NCBI GenBank assembly: GCA_027924585.1 | Contig: BSBM01000151.1 | Location: forward strand, 9,085,501-9,149,500 | Origin: Larix kaempferi | Taxonomy: Eukaryota; Streptophyta; Pinopsida; Pinales; Pinaceae | Direction of reading: 5' to 3' | DNA: 64,000 nucleotides | Part shown: positions 1 to 11,939 of the stretch, in pieces | Numbering within the stretch: position 1 is the stretch's first letter | Layout: every line of letters starts with the position of its first letter | Position numbers and translations under genes: made by a program | Notes under the pieces: model-generated | What the model saw: only the letters and a program-made list of their open reading frames with translations | What the model was told of the DNA's origin: nothing | The model's database searches: none

Positions 1-366
1 GGTTGATGCTGACTTACAACTGAGGTCGACACCCATTGAGAAGCATGGTTGATGTCGAATTACTTCAGTGGCCAACACCAACTTACAAACTGATAGACAG
101 AAAGTTCGAAGTAGACTTCAAACACGTCTTTGACATGCAACCTCAGTGGATTTCCACTGGATCAAAAAGCACAAAGATCCACTAGATATCTGCCAAGAAC
201 ACTTGTCAATGGAGTTTTGGAAACTGATAACTGTTTCTGATGAAATTGCTTTCTTTATTTCTGAAATGATAATCAAATTGTTTGTTTCATAATACTACTT
301 GCCCTTTGAGGCATGATTTGCACAATGTATTGATGGATATTAAATATGAGCCAATCTAGTTTGCAG
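1..366. other. Unassigned sequence, probably intron
   Basis: No coding exon, RNA gene or repeat is recognised here. The stretch ends in a TTTGCAG acceptor-like site (360-366) immediately before the first readable carrier exon, so it is probably the 3' part of an upstream intron of that gene. Confidence 0.3.
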
Positions 367-606
367 GCAGCATCACTATTGGGATCAGCATCAGTAACAG
401 TTCAGGTTATTTTACTTGCATTGTCACTTGCACCTTCTATACCCGTTTTCAACAAGATGAAAAGCAATTCAGATGCTGGTCAACTGGATGAGTATAAATC
501 TAGTACAGAAAGTGGAACCCCTTCTCAATTTGTTCTGGACAGCCAAGTTTTCTGGGTCATTACATGTGTTCGCCTTATAGCAATGCCTGTTGCAGGTTTA
601 CTTCTA
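367..606 (+). CDS. PIN-LIKES-type membrane carrier, internal exon (first readable)
   Basis: This exon encodes 80 residues of a polytopic membrane protein resembling the auxin-efflux/PIN-LIKES (Mem_trans) family, whose characterised plant members move auxin at the ER membrane. Two hydrophobic stretches are visible: one near the start (VQVILLALSLAP) and one at the end (FWVITCVRLIAMPVAGLLL), joined by a polar loop rich in S, D and E. The end resembles the family block that precedes the C-terminal helices. The start is set by the acceptor TTTGCAG and the end by the donor GTAAAG at 607. The frame is open upstream to an ATG at 346, but the splice acceptor and family length argue for an internal exon. 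All later exons join in phase 0. The family call rests on remembered motif similarity, and the N-terminal half aligns weakly. Confidence 0.5.
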
Positions 607-807
607 GTAAAGGCAAGCTATTCATTTTTCATTGCTCTTATCAGGATCAACACAATTTCACACTTTATTTCGATTAGCAGCCATATTGAAGTTTAGAAAA
701 TTTTCGTCTGTAATTGTTTTCACATGTTTAAGCTTTTGGGTACTAAATATGAGTTTGTATGTTAATTCTTTACTCTGATATTTGCTGTTGTTTGTGATAT
801 AGTGCAG

Positions 808-864
808 ATATTACATGGAGCTGACATATTGCCTTCCAATCCAGTCTGTATCTTGACAATCTTG
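808..864 (+). CDS. PIN-LIKES-type carrier, second readable exon
   Basis: A 57-nt, 19-residue exon (ILHGADILPSNPVCILTIL) follows the acceptor TAGTGCAG and ends at the donor GTTAGT (865). Joined in phase 0 to the previous exon it gives PVAGLLL-ILHGADILPSNP. That matches the pattern in this family in which a membrane helix ends in a short loop with a conserved P before the next helix. Its 3' partner is not found in the next 39 kb; the next fitting exons begin at 41025 (a broken copy) and 47753. Confidence 0.5.
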
Positions 865-2572
865 GTTAGTGAGAAAATCAACTATATTGTAATGTGTACT
901 TCAGGTTTGATTTAAGTGCTTTACGTGTATCATGTATGTGGTAATTCACAATTTCACACTGAATAAAAATCACAAGATGCCTTTTATTATGGGTTCATTG
1001 AATGAATGTTTATTCTGGATTTAAGTGGCTAGGAATTTAAGTAGAAAAATGTATGTGTCTGAGTCAGGAAAAATTAAGAAATTTTCAAATTCTAATGATA
1101 TCTTTTATTCTTGAGGTTGAAATGTAACATGATCCAGTTAATGGCTGTATCAGACAATTTCAAACCTATTATTTATTCTCTTGATTAAATAGTACAATGT
1201 TATGGAGGAAACAGTCACTTGTTTCCTTCTAGAGGAAGAGGACTCATTGGGCTACCCACTATATCTCTCCTGCCTGAATTTTGAACTCACTGTTATATAA
1301 CTTAATCGTGATATTAGCTGCAGCTTTGATCATTGATTTTCATTAAAAAAATGCAGATAGAAGGTGGTTTCTGAGGAATTGATAAATAGTGAAAGAAGAA
1401 ATTGTAGCAATGTCCAGAAATAACCATAAGCGAAAAATGAGGCTGTTTTCTACCCAAGTCTTTGCCTTGTCAACCACTGAAATAAATTTTCCGTATTCTG
1501 CCTGTTACGTCTCATGTTGCATATAGATAACTCTTGTGATTTCTATCGCAAGATATGATTTGCAGCATAGTACAGTTACAGCATGTTATTACATTGTTAT
1601 TTTTGTCACATCGCTTGTGAAATTTTTTCACAAGTATTGAGCTTGCAGGATTTCATGGCTAGATAGTTGGATGGGAAGGTGATACACTTGTCTCCTTGCT
1701 TGGAGATGTTGCTGAGTCATGGTTGAGTGGTGGCTGGTGGTGCGAGGGTGATGTGTTTTCATGCCTTCTTGGTGCTCATTGGTGAGTATGGTGTGCTTGA
1801 ATAGTAAAATTGCCCATAAGATGATGCACTTCCTCTTAATTGATGATTAAAAGGATGTATGGCTAAGGTATTGTTACCCCTCATATTGTATGAGGAGTAA
1901 ACGTGTGATTTTTATCACATTGATGGGGACTTGTAGCTAGTACATTTGGAGCATTGGATTGACTTTGGGGGATAATTCTTCATGGAGCCTTTCACTTCTT
2001 GGCACTTGATGGGGATCTTTGGTGGATGGGACTTACATCTCCTTTTTGATGATCATGTTGGGTGGAGGTTGCTTTAGTTGCATCATATGGAGGCATTCTT
2101 CTAGTTGGATCAATAATTAGGGAAATTACCTAGTTATTTTCTTATGCTCCAGTCACTACGTTCACTTGGTTGTTGCATGATTAGTTCATGTTTTGTTCTT
2201 AGTTGTTAGTGTCCTCTATCATGGTGATGCATTTGCCTAGTGTTTTCCTAGTATCATTTACATTTTATTACATTTCCATCAATTTACTTAGGTAATTTGC
2301 ATATTTCATCATATTTGCACTTTTTACCTAGGTAAAATCCATATCACACTCACACTTCATCACTTCCCCTTTCCTAGAAGGCACGTGACACATTTTGGTT
2401 ACATTCCTTTAACTTTCATGTCATATTAACCCTTCATTTTGCCATATTTCCACTTTTTCAGCTTGTCCAATGTGAAACTGGTTTGGGATATTTTCATTTG
2501 CTGATCGATTAAACCCAAACCTTTGGCTATGCACTGCATTAATTTTCTTAAAGTTGTTATACCACCATATGT
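865..2572. other. Intron sequence without recognised features
   Basis: AT-rich sequence with no convincing ORF or retroelement domain. It is probably native intron or very old repeat. A T-rich stretch around 2240-2470 contains no clear element ends. Confidence 0.3.
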
Positions 2573-3648
2573 AAGGGGTGTGTTACTGGGCAAACTAGTA
2601 GGGCTTGTTCCCAGTAATCAAATATAAGAACTGTGACCCAATGTCACCTCGATCACGATTCTAACTTTTTCAGAGTGTCGGAACCTCCAAGGGGAAGGAC
2701 CCTTATGATGTCCTGCAGGTCACTGATACAACAAACACTATGTTCTCTATGAAATTGTTATTTTTGACCAGTGCCCTATGGAGTCAATGAAATTGCATGA
2801 TATAGGTAAATAACCATTCATCAAATACCCGCAGTAGTAAATGTCATACCTCATTTAATAAACAAGGATATAATTATCAATGCTAACTCAATGTATGAAG
2901 GAAATATTGTAGCAAGGTTTAACCACTTATGCATCAAGCACATATGATAACTAGCATCCAAATATCTCATTCAACGTCATTTAGGACAATGGTGTTATGC
3001 CTGTGAATATTGACAAAGTAATCATATCTCATTAGATCAAAGTTTATGCATGTAGTGTAGATAAGTAATATTGACTTCAAAGTTAGTGCAACTACAATAG
3101 CAATAGGCAACCAAACAGTCACAGAATTGTCAATTTGTCATAACCATGGATCATTTAATGAAGAATAGGGACACTCATTCAAATGTTAAGATATGAAGAT
3201 ACAATTGCCAACAGGTGTTAAGTAACTAGTAAATCAACATCAATGCATTACCGTGAAAAAAAAATCAGATATTAGTTTGAGACCACTTCAATTGACCAAA
3301 TGGATGTTTCAGATCTGTATGTATGAGGTCACTCAGAATACCAAATTTCAGGCTGTCTATGCGTGTCAATTTTAGATCTGCTTTGTGATAGAAATAAGGC
3401 TTTTACTCTTACTAGGTCAGATTACCATTATTACACTTTTAGATCTTGCAAAAGCATCAGTTGGCATTCAAATTTAGATCCCTTTTTACTGTATGAAAGT
3501 GAGCTTAATGCACCAATTCTGTGTGTAAATTAACATCATAAATTTATCATTTTAAAGACACTGTATGCTTTTCAGACTTACTTGGCAGCAGTAGAAGTTT
3601 ATAGCAATATTAATCAAAGCTAGAGAACTTGCTCATAATAAGAACATC
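2573..3648. repeat. Degraded gypsy LTR-like sequence
   Basis: The stretch begins near TGTTACTGGGCAAACT and carries a CCAAGGGGAAGGACCC block (about 2690-2705). A similar G-rich block lies shortly inside the LTRs at 23329 and 43018. A phrase like 'gaccagtgccctatggagtcaa' (2767-2788) recurs near 4076 and 23655 in comparable positions. No partner LTR or target duplication was found, so boundaries are approximate. Confidence 0.3.
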
Positions 3649-4559
3649 TGTTGTTTGCCAGATTGCACACCGGCAACAGAAATCTTTCGAAAGCTGTCTC
3701 CCTCACTGGAAGTGGGGAGAGGTGTGGCCTAGGGGGCAAGCAATGAGCTAGGTACCGTCACCTAAATCCCAGCTCCTCCGTTTAGGCGAACTCCTAACGA
3801 TGCCAAGGGGGGTAGTCCCTACAAAGAGTTGACTATGGCTCAATGTGTTTTAATGTTTTAAGTGTATGGTATGATGCGGATGGGTGTTGTTTAGGAGTTT
3901 TTGTGATGAGACCAAATTATAAATGTGACAAACAAGATAAGATGCAATCCACGTTGCTAAATAAGATATCAAAATGACAGTACGTTTCAAGATTTGAAGT
4001 TCAAAAATGCATCAACAAGATAAAGTAAAATCACAAGGAAAAATGGTCCTGATCAAGATATGAATTTTAAATAACCAGTGCCTTATGGAGTCAAAGAATA
4101 ATAAAGATGTGATGCTGAATGTGTGGGTCTTGAAAGGTACTGTTCGTGAGATCGTTGTGCAAATTATCTTGATAAATTACAAGTTTTAATGGTCTTGATT
4201 ATTAGGCTAAAAACGAGGATATCAAAAGTCCGGAAATAATGTTGGTAACCTCTTAGATGATAGGTCGAAGCCGCCCAGATTGCAAAAGGGTAAGTGTTCA
4301 ATTAGCTTGACCACCCTTGAGTCTGACAGCGGGATTTCGGCACCACCTATTTCAGGAAACTTCCTCAGTAAATCTCGAAAAGCAACGCCGGTTCGTTGGT
4401 TGGGGTAAAGTTTTATTAAGTTATCACTTGTGAGATTAGAAAATCCAACACCTTTTTGAGTACTAGCCCAACCCTTTCAGGTTGGCAGAGCATACGGGTG
4501 TTGGATAATCGACCAAGATAAATTAATTATGAAGGGGTGTGAGTTGGAATGTTTTATTA

Positions 4560-4735
4560 TTAAAGCACAGTTCAACTCTCCGATAGAGAGCGCTTTTGAC
4601 TTAGTCTTAAGACCAAAGTTCAAGAGACTTTAATTAATCTAAATACCTAATGCAAGGGAAATGCAACAACTAAATGCTCTCCGACAGAGAGTGCTCTTGA
4701 CTTGGATTTGGCCAAGTTCAAGAGACTTTAGTTCT
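4560..4735. repeat. Short imperfect tandem repeat
   Basis: Two related blocks follow each other. Each contains 'ctctccga(t/c)agagag(c/t)gct', then 'cttgact', then 'aagttcaagagacttta'. They lie inside the G1 LTR and look like local duplication. Confidence 0.45.
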
Positions 4736-7515
4736 TTTTATGAAGTAGGAGCAGTTGTAACTTGAAGAACAAAATGAAGCTTTAGATAACAGAAAATGAA
4801 ATGATGATAGCAAGATGTAACAAGATGACTGAAATAAACTGAAAATAAACTTAGTGTTCTACCAAACAATATTAATCTAAAAGTGGGATTTACCTCCGAT
4901 CAAAGTTGATCACTAGAAACACTAGTCCTTGAGACTTTCTAGCTAGCTGAAACTTCGGCAAGGAGGCTAATGGGGAACGAGAAGCTACCACAAAGCTATG
5001 TGGCCTTTGGGATGCAATCCCAAAGTTTGCTTACTCTAGTCAAAACTTGGAAATGGAGTACAGAAATGAAATATTAATCTAAGAACTAAAAGAGAAAAAG
5101 AGATCTAAGCTAAGCAAAGCACAACACTCTTCCCCAAATGGGGAAGAAAACCCAAAAAGTGGAGGACTCCTCCACTTAGCCTTTTTATTAAACTTTTACA
5201 AATGCCTTGGGAATGAAATCCTTGCAAGGTCTTAGCAGAAAGTAAAGATTTAGAAATAAATCACTCTTATGAGTGTACAAAAGGAGAATGAAAATCTTGG
5301 TCTTCTTGATTCAATGATGGTTTGAATTTCTTCTTGGTTTTGTGTTTCAAATATTCTTGCTTTTGCTTAAGAGGTTTTCTCCTTGCACACCTACACATAA
5401 AACCACTTCGAGGCACCCATTATTTGTCAGGAAAAGAGAAACAAAACTTGAAACTACCTTATTCTATAACTTGCAAAAGTAAAACTAGATGCAATTAAGT
5501 TCTAAGTATAAGGATGATATGCAACTACTAGCATTGAAACATAAACTAAATTTAACAATGCAACACTAAACTTTAATCTAAATGCCCAATCTTTTTCAAA
5601 ATGCAAGTTTTTTAAAACTTTCAAATGATATCTAGAATGCAAATTTAACTAAGACTAACAATGTAAAAGTAAACTAAGAATGAAACTAACACTAACTTAA
5701 GCAATTCGTTTTTTGTGTTTTTAATGTGTTTTTAGGGATCTTCTAGGATGGACGAATGGAGGACTTCAAAGGGAAACGAAAGGTAATGGAGGGGGTTTTG
5801 ATGCCAAAAAACGAGGGGAAGCAAGCTTAGAAGACTCCCAAACGAAAGGGAAAGAAGGGTAAAGGAAGAGGAGAAGGGCGAGAGCTAGAGGAGGGGCTAA
5901 AAAACGAAAGCAAGAAGAAACTTGGAAGGAGGAGGATGAGGCCAAGAGGGAGGAAAAACGAGCTTGAAGAGAGAAAAAATGGAAGCTAGAAGAGGTGGAC
6001 GAGAGCACAAGGGAACTAATCTAGGCTTAGAACACAAAACTTCAACTTCTGGATCAAGATGGACAAGGGGTTTCCACAAAGTATGAAGGTGAATCTTATG
6101 TAACCAGTAACCAAGAAAATGAGAGATTGCTGATGGAGGAAGAGACGAGTCTCTTTTAATCGTTTCTTTTCCTGAGATAAGAAGGTGCTTTGGGGACCTG
6201 CAAGACAAAATTGATTAGGTGCTAATAGCCATTGATGGGCAAAGAGTAACTTGATCTCCAAGTCATTCTCCACCTTGTATGAATCCTGCAAAACCCTTAC
6301 ACATTAAACAAGCCAAACCGAATAGTACATTTCTAACAATTATAGAACATATACTAAATAATGAAAAGCTTGAAATAAGGAATAAGGTGAGAAAGATGTC
6401 ACCAAGCAATGTGAAAGACAAACCCAAAGAGCCTTGTATGGACCTCCAAAGTCACAATTTTATTCAAGAATCAAACAAATGTTACAATAATATTTTGGCA
6501 GAGTGTTCATGCTCAAAATCCCCATGAGGAATGAGGAAAGAATGCCTCATTATATAACAAACCAAAGCCAAATCTAACCTAAGTCGAATTGGCACAAGAG
6601 AAGCCAATGGCACAAGTCTAAAGTTGAAATCCCAATCAAGATCCAATCTATTCCATGTCTATTCGTTGCTTGGAGTTAATCCTACCATACAACTCGAGTT
6701 TGAGATCTATGTGGATGGGGAGGTGGCCTCCACCTTGGCAAGGCGCCCCCCATCCCAACCTTGGAGACTTTACCTTCAAATAACGAGTTGCCAAGTGTAA
6801 TCTGCACGAGCCTTCAAGAGAATGACGTGAGCTACTTGGGAGATAAAGTGTGAGTTGTGTTAGGTGCTAACTCGACTTGTAAAGGAGCCAAGTCTTGGTG
6901 GTTGCACAATCTTAGGAGGGCGCCCACTTTACAATAAATACAACTCAAACTTAATTCAATTTCCATTTAATAACTCCTCCACATCACCAAATCGAACTTT
7001 GCATGCAGGTGGGCGAATTTACTTGAAGGAGATCTCATTTGTTGACTGGATAGTTCACTGAAGTTGATTGGAGATGACTGGAATGATAATTAATGCCTTG
7101 TGCCATGTCAATTAGCCTTTTATTTTAATCTTATTTGGATGATTTTGGAGAGATTTGGATTATCTCCAAAATAATAACTTTTAATACTTTAATTAATAAT
7201 TTCTCTGTAACTGGGTTTTTGATAAATTATTAATTATGAGGCCTAATTGACATCCGAAACTTAGGATAAACTGGTCCGGGGATCATGAATGATTTTTGGC
7301 TTAAGTCTGGAGCCTTCAATCACTGAATTCGGATCCTGGATGACTGACATATTACAAATTGAAATTTCTCCATTTAAACTATAGAGAAATTTATTAAAAT
7401 TTAAAAATAATTAAAAACCCAAAACCGAAGGACCCGGTAAATTTTTTTCGAAAATTTTTCTGAGGGTTCTAGGGACCTAGGACATGACTAACACCTATTC
7501 TAATAGTGTCTAATA

Positions 7516-7530
7516 GGCTTATATACATCA
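7516..7530 (-). promoter_or_regulatory. TATA-like box of G1 LTR
   Basis: The minus strand reads TGATGTATATAAGCC. The same string is kept in the inverted LTR copy at 12314-12328 on the plus strand. Conservation in both arms and its position a few hundred bases from the LTR start make it a candidate U3 promoter. Activity is unproven. Confidence 0.35.
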
Positions 7531-8217
7531 GTTGGACTCTAATAACCCCCCATGGATAAAATTTTCAAAAACGGGCATTCCAGCTTTGGAGGAAGCGGGA
7601 GAAAACCTCATCGATTATAGCTCGGCTATAGGCAAAGTATAATTGACAAGGGAAAAAACTCCCTGGAATACCTTAGTTGCTTAATCAAGTCATGGGGGAC
7701 CGAGACACTCAGAATCCTACTAGCACACTTTATTACAAACCCCATGGGGCCATGGTCATGTCGACTGAAAAACAAAACTGACTAGCTAAAACTGGCTAGG
7801 CACAAATGCTAGATCATCCAATACACTGGAGTACAAACATTCATCATGTTTGTCAAATGGCGGTTCTTCATATAATCCAACTATGGTACAAATAAGTTGG
7901 TAACATCTGGCTACAACTGCGGAACGGATGCTCGTTTGATTTATGGATAGAAAAAGAGTACTTGAGAATCCCAGAATATCAGTTTCCTGCATGGAAACAA
8001 AAGTGTCTTAGTCCACGCATGCATGATAAAAGTATGCCAAAATGAAATACCAACATGTAATATTTTTTGCTTTTTCAATAATCAAAAGTACATGAAATAA
8101 AATCTTTTCTTTTCTAGCATATATATGAAATATGATACAAAAGCTAATATACAAAAGCTATAACACATCAATATGGTACATAAGCAAAAAATGCATAAAA
8201 ATACAACAAGGATGGGT

Positions 8218-11036
8218 TTAGAGATGCCCTGAGCTGACCCCTTGGTCATCTTGGAGGTTGCTTCGATAAAAAGGCTTCAGATGTTGCCCATTTCTGGGTA
8301 GGCTCAATTCTTCTCCTTCCATGGTATTTAGCAAGAAAGAATTAGTGCCAGCAATGGCATGGATGATAAATGGGCCTTTCCAAAGGCTGTCGAATTTCCA
8401 TGTTTCCCAAGCTTCTCCCTTCTTTTGTCCCATAGGAGAACAATATCTCCCACTTGGAAAGGTCTTGGCTTGGCTGATTTGTCAAAAGTGTCCTTCATAC
8501 TTTCTTGATGTCTTAGGGATTGATCAAGGGCAGTTCTTCTGGCTTCATCTAACTCTATGATCTGATTTATCCTCTGCTCCATTTCCAACTTTTCCGTTCC
8601 ATACTCACTTATTAATCTGAAAATTGGAATCTGCATGCTAACCGGAAGGGTGGCTGTAAGACCATATACTAACTCAAAAGGGGATTTCCTTGTGGAGTTC
8701 TTCTTGGTTATTCTGTCAGCCCACACAACATACTTAATCCTGCTGTCCCATGCTTTCTTATTGTCACCCACAGTTTTCTTAAGGATACTCATTAGATTTT
8801 TATCTGTAGATTCAGCAAGTCCATTTCCTTGTGGGTAGTAATCCGAGGAATGGGATAGGATGATGCCGTATTTAATACAAAAGTCATTGACTTCTCCACT
8901 ACTGAAGGCCTTGGCATTGTCGGTTGTTATTTTCAAAGGGATTCCGAATCTGGTGATGATTCTCTCTTCAATAAAGTTTATAACAACCTTTTCATCAGCT
9001 TTTTTAGTAGGTATGGCCTCTACCCATTTAGTGAAGTAATCAGTTGCCGTAAGAATCCAGCAAAATCCATTGCTAGAGTTATCTTTGAACTTGCCGATAA
9101 AGTCAAGCCCCCATTGTTGGAAAGGGGCAAGGACCACAACAGGTGTAAGGGGAAGTGCAACCAATTTTTGTTTCCCAGTAAAAAACTGACACTCCTGGCA
9201 ACACTTGACATGTTTGTGAACATCTGCGAAGATGGTGGGCCAATAGTATCCAGCTCTCAGGATTTTGTGGGCAGTTGTATTGGCTGCATAGTGGCCTCCG
9301 CAAAATCCTGAGTGAAATTCAGCTAAGATTCTTTTGGAGTCTTGTTCATTTACACACCTAAGTATGATGCCATCTGGGTTTCTCCAACCCAATCCTTCTT
9401 GGGTAAGGAAATACCTAGCAGTTTTGAGTCTTAAGGCCCTTCGCTTGTGACCTTTGAGATGATTAGGACAATTGAAGTGGAGGAGGAAGTAGATGATGTC
9501 GGAATACCAGATGTTGTCAAGCTCTTGGAGTGCAGGAGTCATGGAAGGTCGAGGAATGTTGTTTTCAGCAATCATTTCAATGGCTTCTTCATTCTTTTGA
9601 GTGAGCATTTTAGCAAGCCCTTGTCCTTTGATTAACTTGGTGGGCTTTATCTCAAGGTCATATTCCTGGATTTTGGAAACCCATGTGCCTCTTATTCCTA
9701 AGTAATCCTGTTGAGATAGGATGTCTTTTACTGTAGCATGGTGAACATACCCTATAACTTTGGAATAACCGATATATGTTCTGAAGTGCTTCAAAGATTT
9801 GACTAAGGCATAAGCCTGTTTTTCCATGATTGTGTACTTTAGCTCGGAATGCTGCAAGGCTCTACTCATAAAGGCAATCGGTTGCTCGAACCCTTCGAAG
9901 TTCTTCTGGAGCAATACACCAGCAATGGTGTCTTCTGAGGCAAAGGAGAAGATCATGAAATCTTTCGTATAATCCGGGCTGAGTAAGACAGGTGATCCAG
10001 TAATGGCATCCTTTATGGTGTCAAAAGCACTTTTTCCTTCATTTGTCCATATGAACTTAGCCTCCTTTTTTAGGAGAGCTTGCATAGGTTTCATGAGTTC
10101 AGCAAGGTTAGGAATGAATCTCCTTATAAAGTTTATGTGACCATTAAATGATTGGAGACCTTTGACATTTCTCGGAAGGGGAATCTTTTGTATAGCCTCG
10201 ATTCTTTCGGGGTCAATCTTGACCCCGTCTTTGTTAATGATGTGACCCAAAAGTTTTCCTTCCTCAATACCCAATACTGACTTAGCCGGATTTAGAGAAA
10301 TGCCATATTCTCTACATCGCTGAAAAACTTTCCTAAGGTGGTCAACATGGCTGGATCTTTCTTTGGAAAAAACAGTCAAATCATCCTGATATATTTCAAT
10401 AATTTTGCCTATTAATTCATTAAAGACATAATCCATGGCCCTCTGGAAAGTAGCCCCAGCATTTGTGAGACCGAAGGGCATTCTCAGATATTCGAAAGTT
10501 CCCCAAGGGGTTGTGAATGCTGTTTTGTGCCTATCTTCCTCTTTGATAACAACCTGATTGTAACCTGAAAATCAATCAAGCATGGACATCATCGTAGATC
10601 CAGTGACCCGTTGGAGGAGGGTCTCCATTTTGGGGAGAGGATAATTGTCTTTCTGGTAGGCTATGTTCAGATTTCTAAAATCAATGCATATCCTGATACT
10701 CCCATTCTTCTTCCTCACCACAACTAAGTTGGAGCACCATGATGTATGTCGGGTAGGTGCTATAATACTTGCTGCCAACATTTTTTCTAATTCCTGCTTG
10801 ACAATAGGAGCCAACTTAGGATTTAATTGTCTGAGTTTTTGGCGGAAAGGTTTCACATTTAGCATTTCTGGTTTTAGAGGAATGGTATGTTGGAAAACAT
10901 CCTCCCTATAAGCTTTTAGCTCATCATATGTAAATGCAAAAATGTCTCCATATTCTTTTACCAAGCTTAATAGAGCATTCCTTTCTTTTCCAGAAGTTCC
11001 TTTTCCTATTTTTATGATTTTCGGGTTTGTTTCCAA
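8218..11036 (-). pseudogene. Ty3/gypsy pol (RT, RNase H, integrase), G1, broken
   Basis: This minus-strand frame encodes reverse transcriptase, RNase H and integrase of a Ty3/gypsy retrotransposon. From 11036 downward, RT motifs are visible (IRICIDFRNLN, then MPFGLTNAGATFQ, then the catalytic YQDDL). They are followed by an RNase H-like part (FASEDTIAGVLLQ), the integrase zinc region (H-H then CCQEC) and the catalytic core beginning WGLDFIGKF. The frame is interrupted by an in-frame TGA at 10572-10574 where the family has glycine (D-G-F-SGYNQ). Near 8430 it shifts into another frame that carries the integrase C-terminus (8218-8433, WKGPFIIHAI). No gag or protease lies upstream of 11036. It is a truncated, non-functional copy. 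Confidence 0.9.
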
Positions 11037-11939
11037 TCTAATGTTTACAAAAAATACAAACTAGGGTTTGATGTAGAGAAAATGGACAAACTTACGGTTC
11101 TAAGGTTTTACCCTAACCCTAGGGCATCAAGGATGATGGCTCTCTTCTTGAGATGGTACTTGCCAAGTTTGGCAAACTAGGGTTTTCTTCAACAACCACA
11201 AAAGTTGGTTGAAGAGGCTCTAGTTAAGAAAAACCTTGGAGACCTAAAGCTCAAGCTTTACAATGCTAGGGTAACTAAAGGCAGAAAATGACTTAGCTAA
11301 GACAAAATGTAGCATTAATGGCTACCATTCAACCTTAGACAAGCACACATCCAACATTTAACAAAGAGAAATCAAGAGAAGAAAGTTAGATACGTCCTTG
11401 TGGATGTGTTAAGCAAACAACTCCTAGCATCACCTTAGCAAAGAGTAAGAACAAAAGATGCTTCAAAGATTTGTCTCCAAACTAGCAAGTACATCCATCC
11501 TCAAGAGGTGCGCATCACTCAAAGAGCCCAAGTAGGGTAAAAATCATAAATAAATGTTTTATCCCATAAGTTGTTATTTAAAATGAAGTGAGGAAAAGTT
11601 TATTTTTACATTTTCACACTCACTTTACAAAAATAAAATAAAATCCAGGCCGACATGCCTTTTTAAATGTCAATTTGAAATTATAAATGTCAACTTAAAA
11701 TTAAAACAAAAATAATATAAAATAATCAACTTTGTGGGTAATTTGGGGCATTTTCTCTAGAATTTACCCACACATGGCTAAAATGGCTAAAAATGAGCAT
11801 ATCGGTCCGTTCTGAAGGCCAGACTACGGAGGGGGGGGGGGGTTCTTCATGCCCCAACTAACCCCAACAGAAGCGAATATCCCTCAACGCGCCCCCCACC
11901 CCCAATCAAGCATCACAACCTGTCTCCAAGGATGATGTC
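11037..11939. other. Junction region without gene
   Basis: This lies between the 5' end of the G1 pol remnant and the inverted LTR copy. It holds no gag or protease. A run of 14 G (11831-11844) and a C-rich stretch (11888-11912) stand out. An 'ccctaaccctag' string at 11111 is too short to be telomeric. Confidence 0.4.

Larger units (their letters stand above)
3649..7905 (-). repeat. Probable 3' LTR of gypsy element G1
   Basis: The right end (GGTAACA at 7899-7905) is supported by its mirror start TGTTACC at 11940, where the same sequence begins in the opposite orientation. The left end (TGTTGTTTGCCAG near 3649) is only a guess, chosen because the GCCAAGGGGGG block at about 3803 sits a similar distance inside as in the LTR at 23329. 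The resulting 4.2 kb is close to the 4.2-4.5 kb LTRs elsewhere in the window. The part from about 5500 to 7905 has an inverted copy at 11940-14310. On the minus strand a TATA-like TGTATATAAGCC lies at about 7516-7530. Confidence 0.45.

Noticed and set aside
346-366. ATG at 346 as the true start of the carrier protein
   Set aside because: A splice acceptor (TTTGCAG) follows directly, and the product would lack the family's N-terminal half, so an internal exon is more likely.
8218-11036. Endogenous plant pararetrovirus
   Set aside because: Presence of an integrase domain and flanking LTR sequence, with no movement-protein motif, points to a Ty3/gypsy retrotransposon.
11105-11122. Telomere-like 'accctaaccctag'
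   Set aside because: Only about two repeat units; no array.
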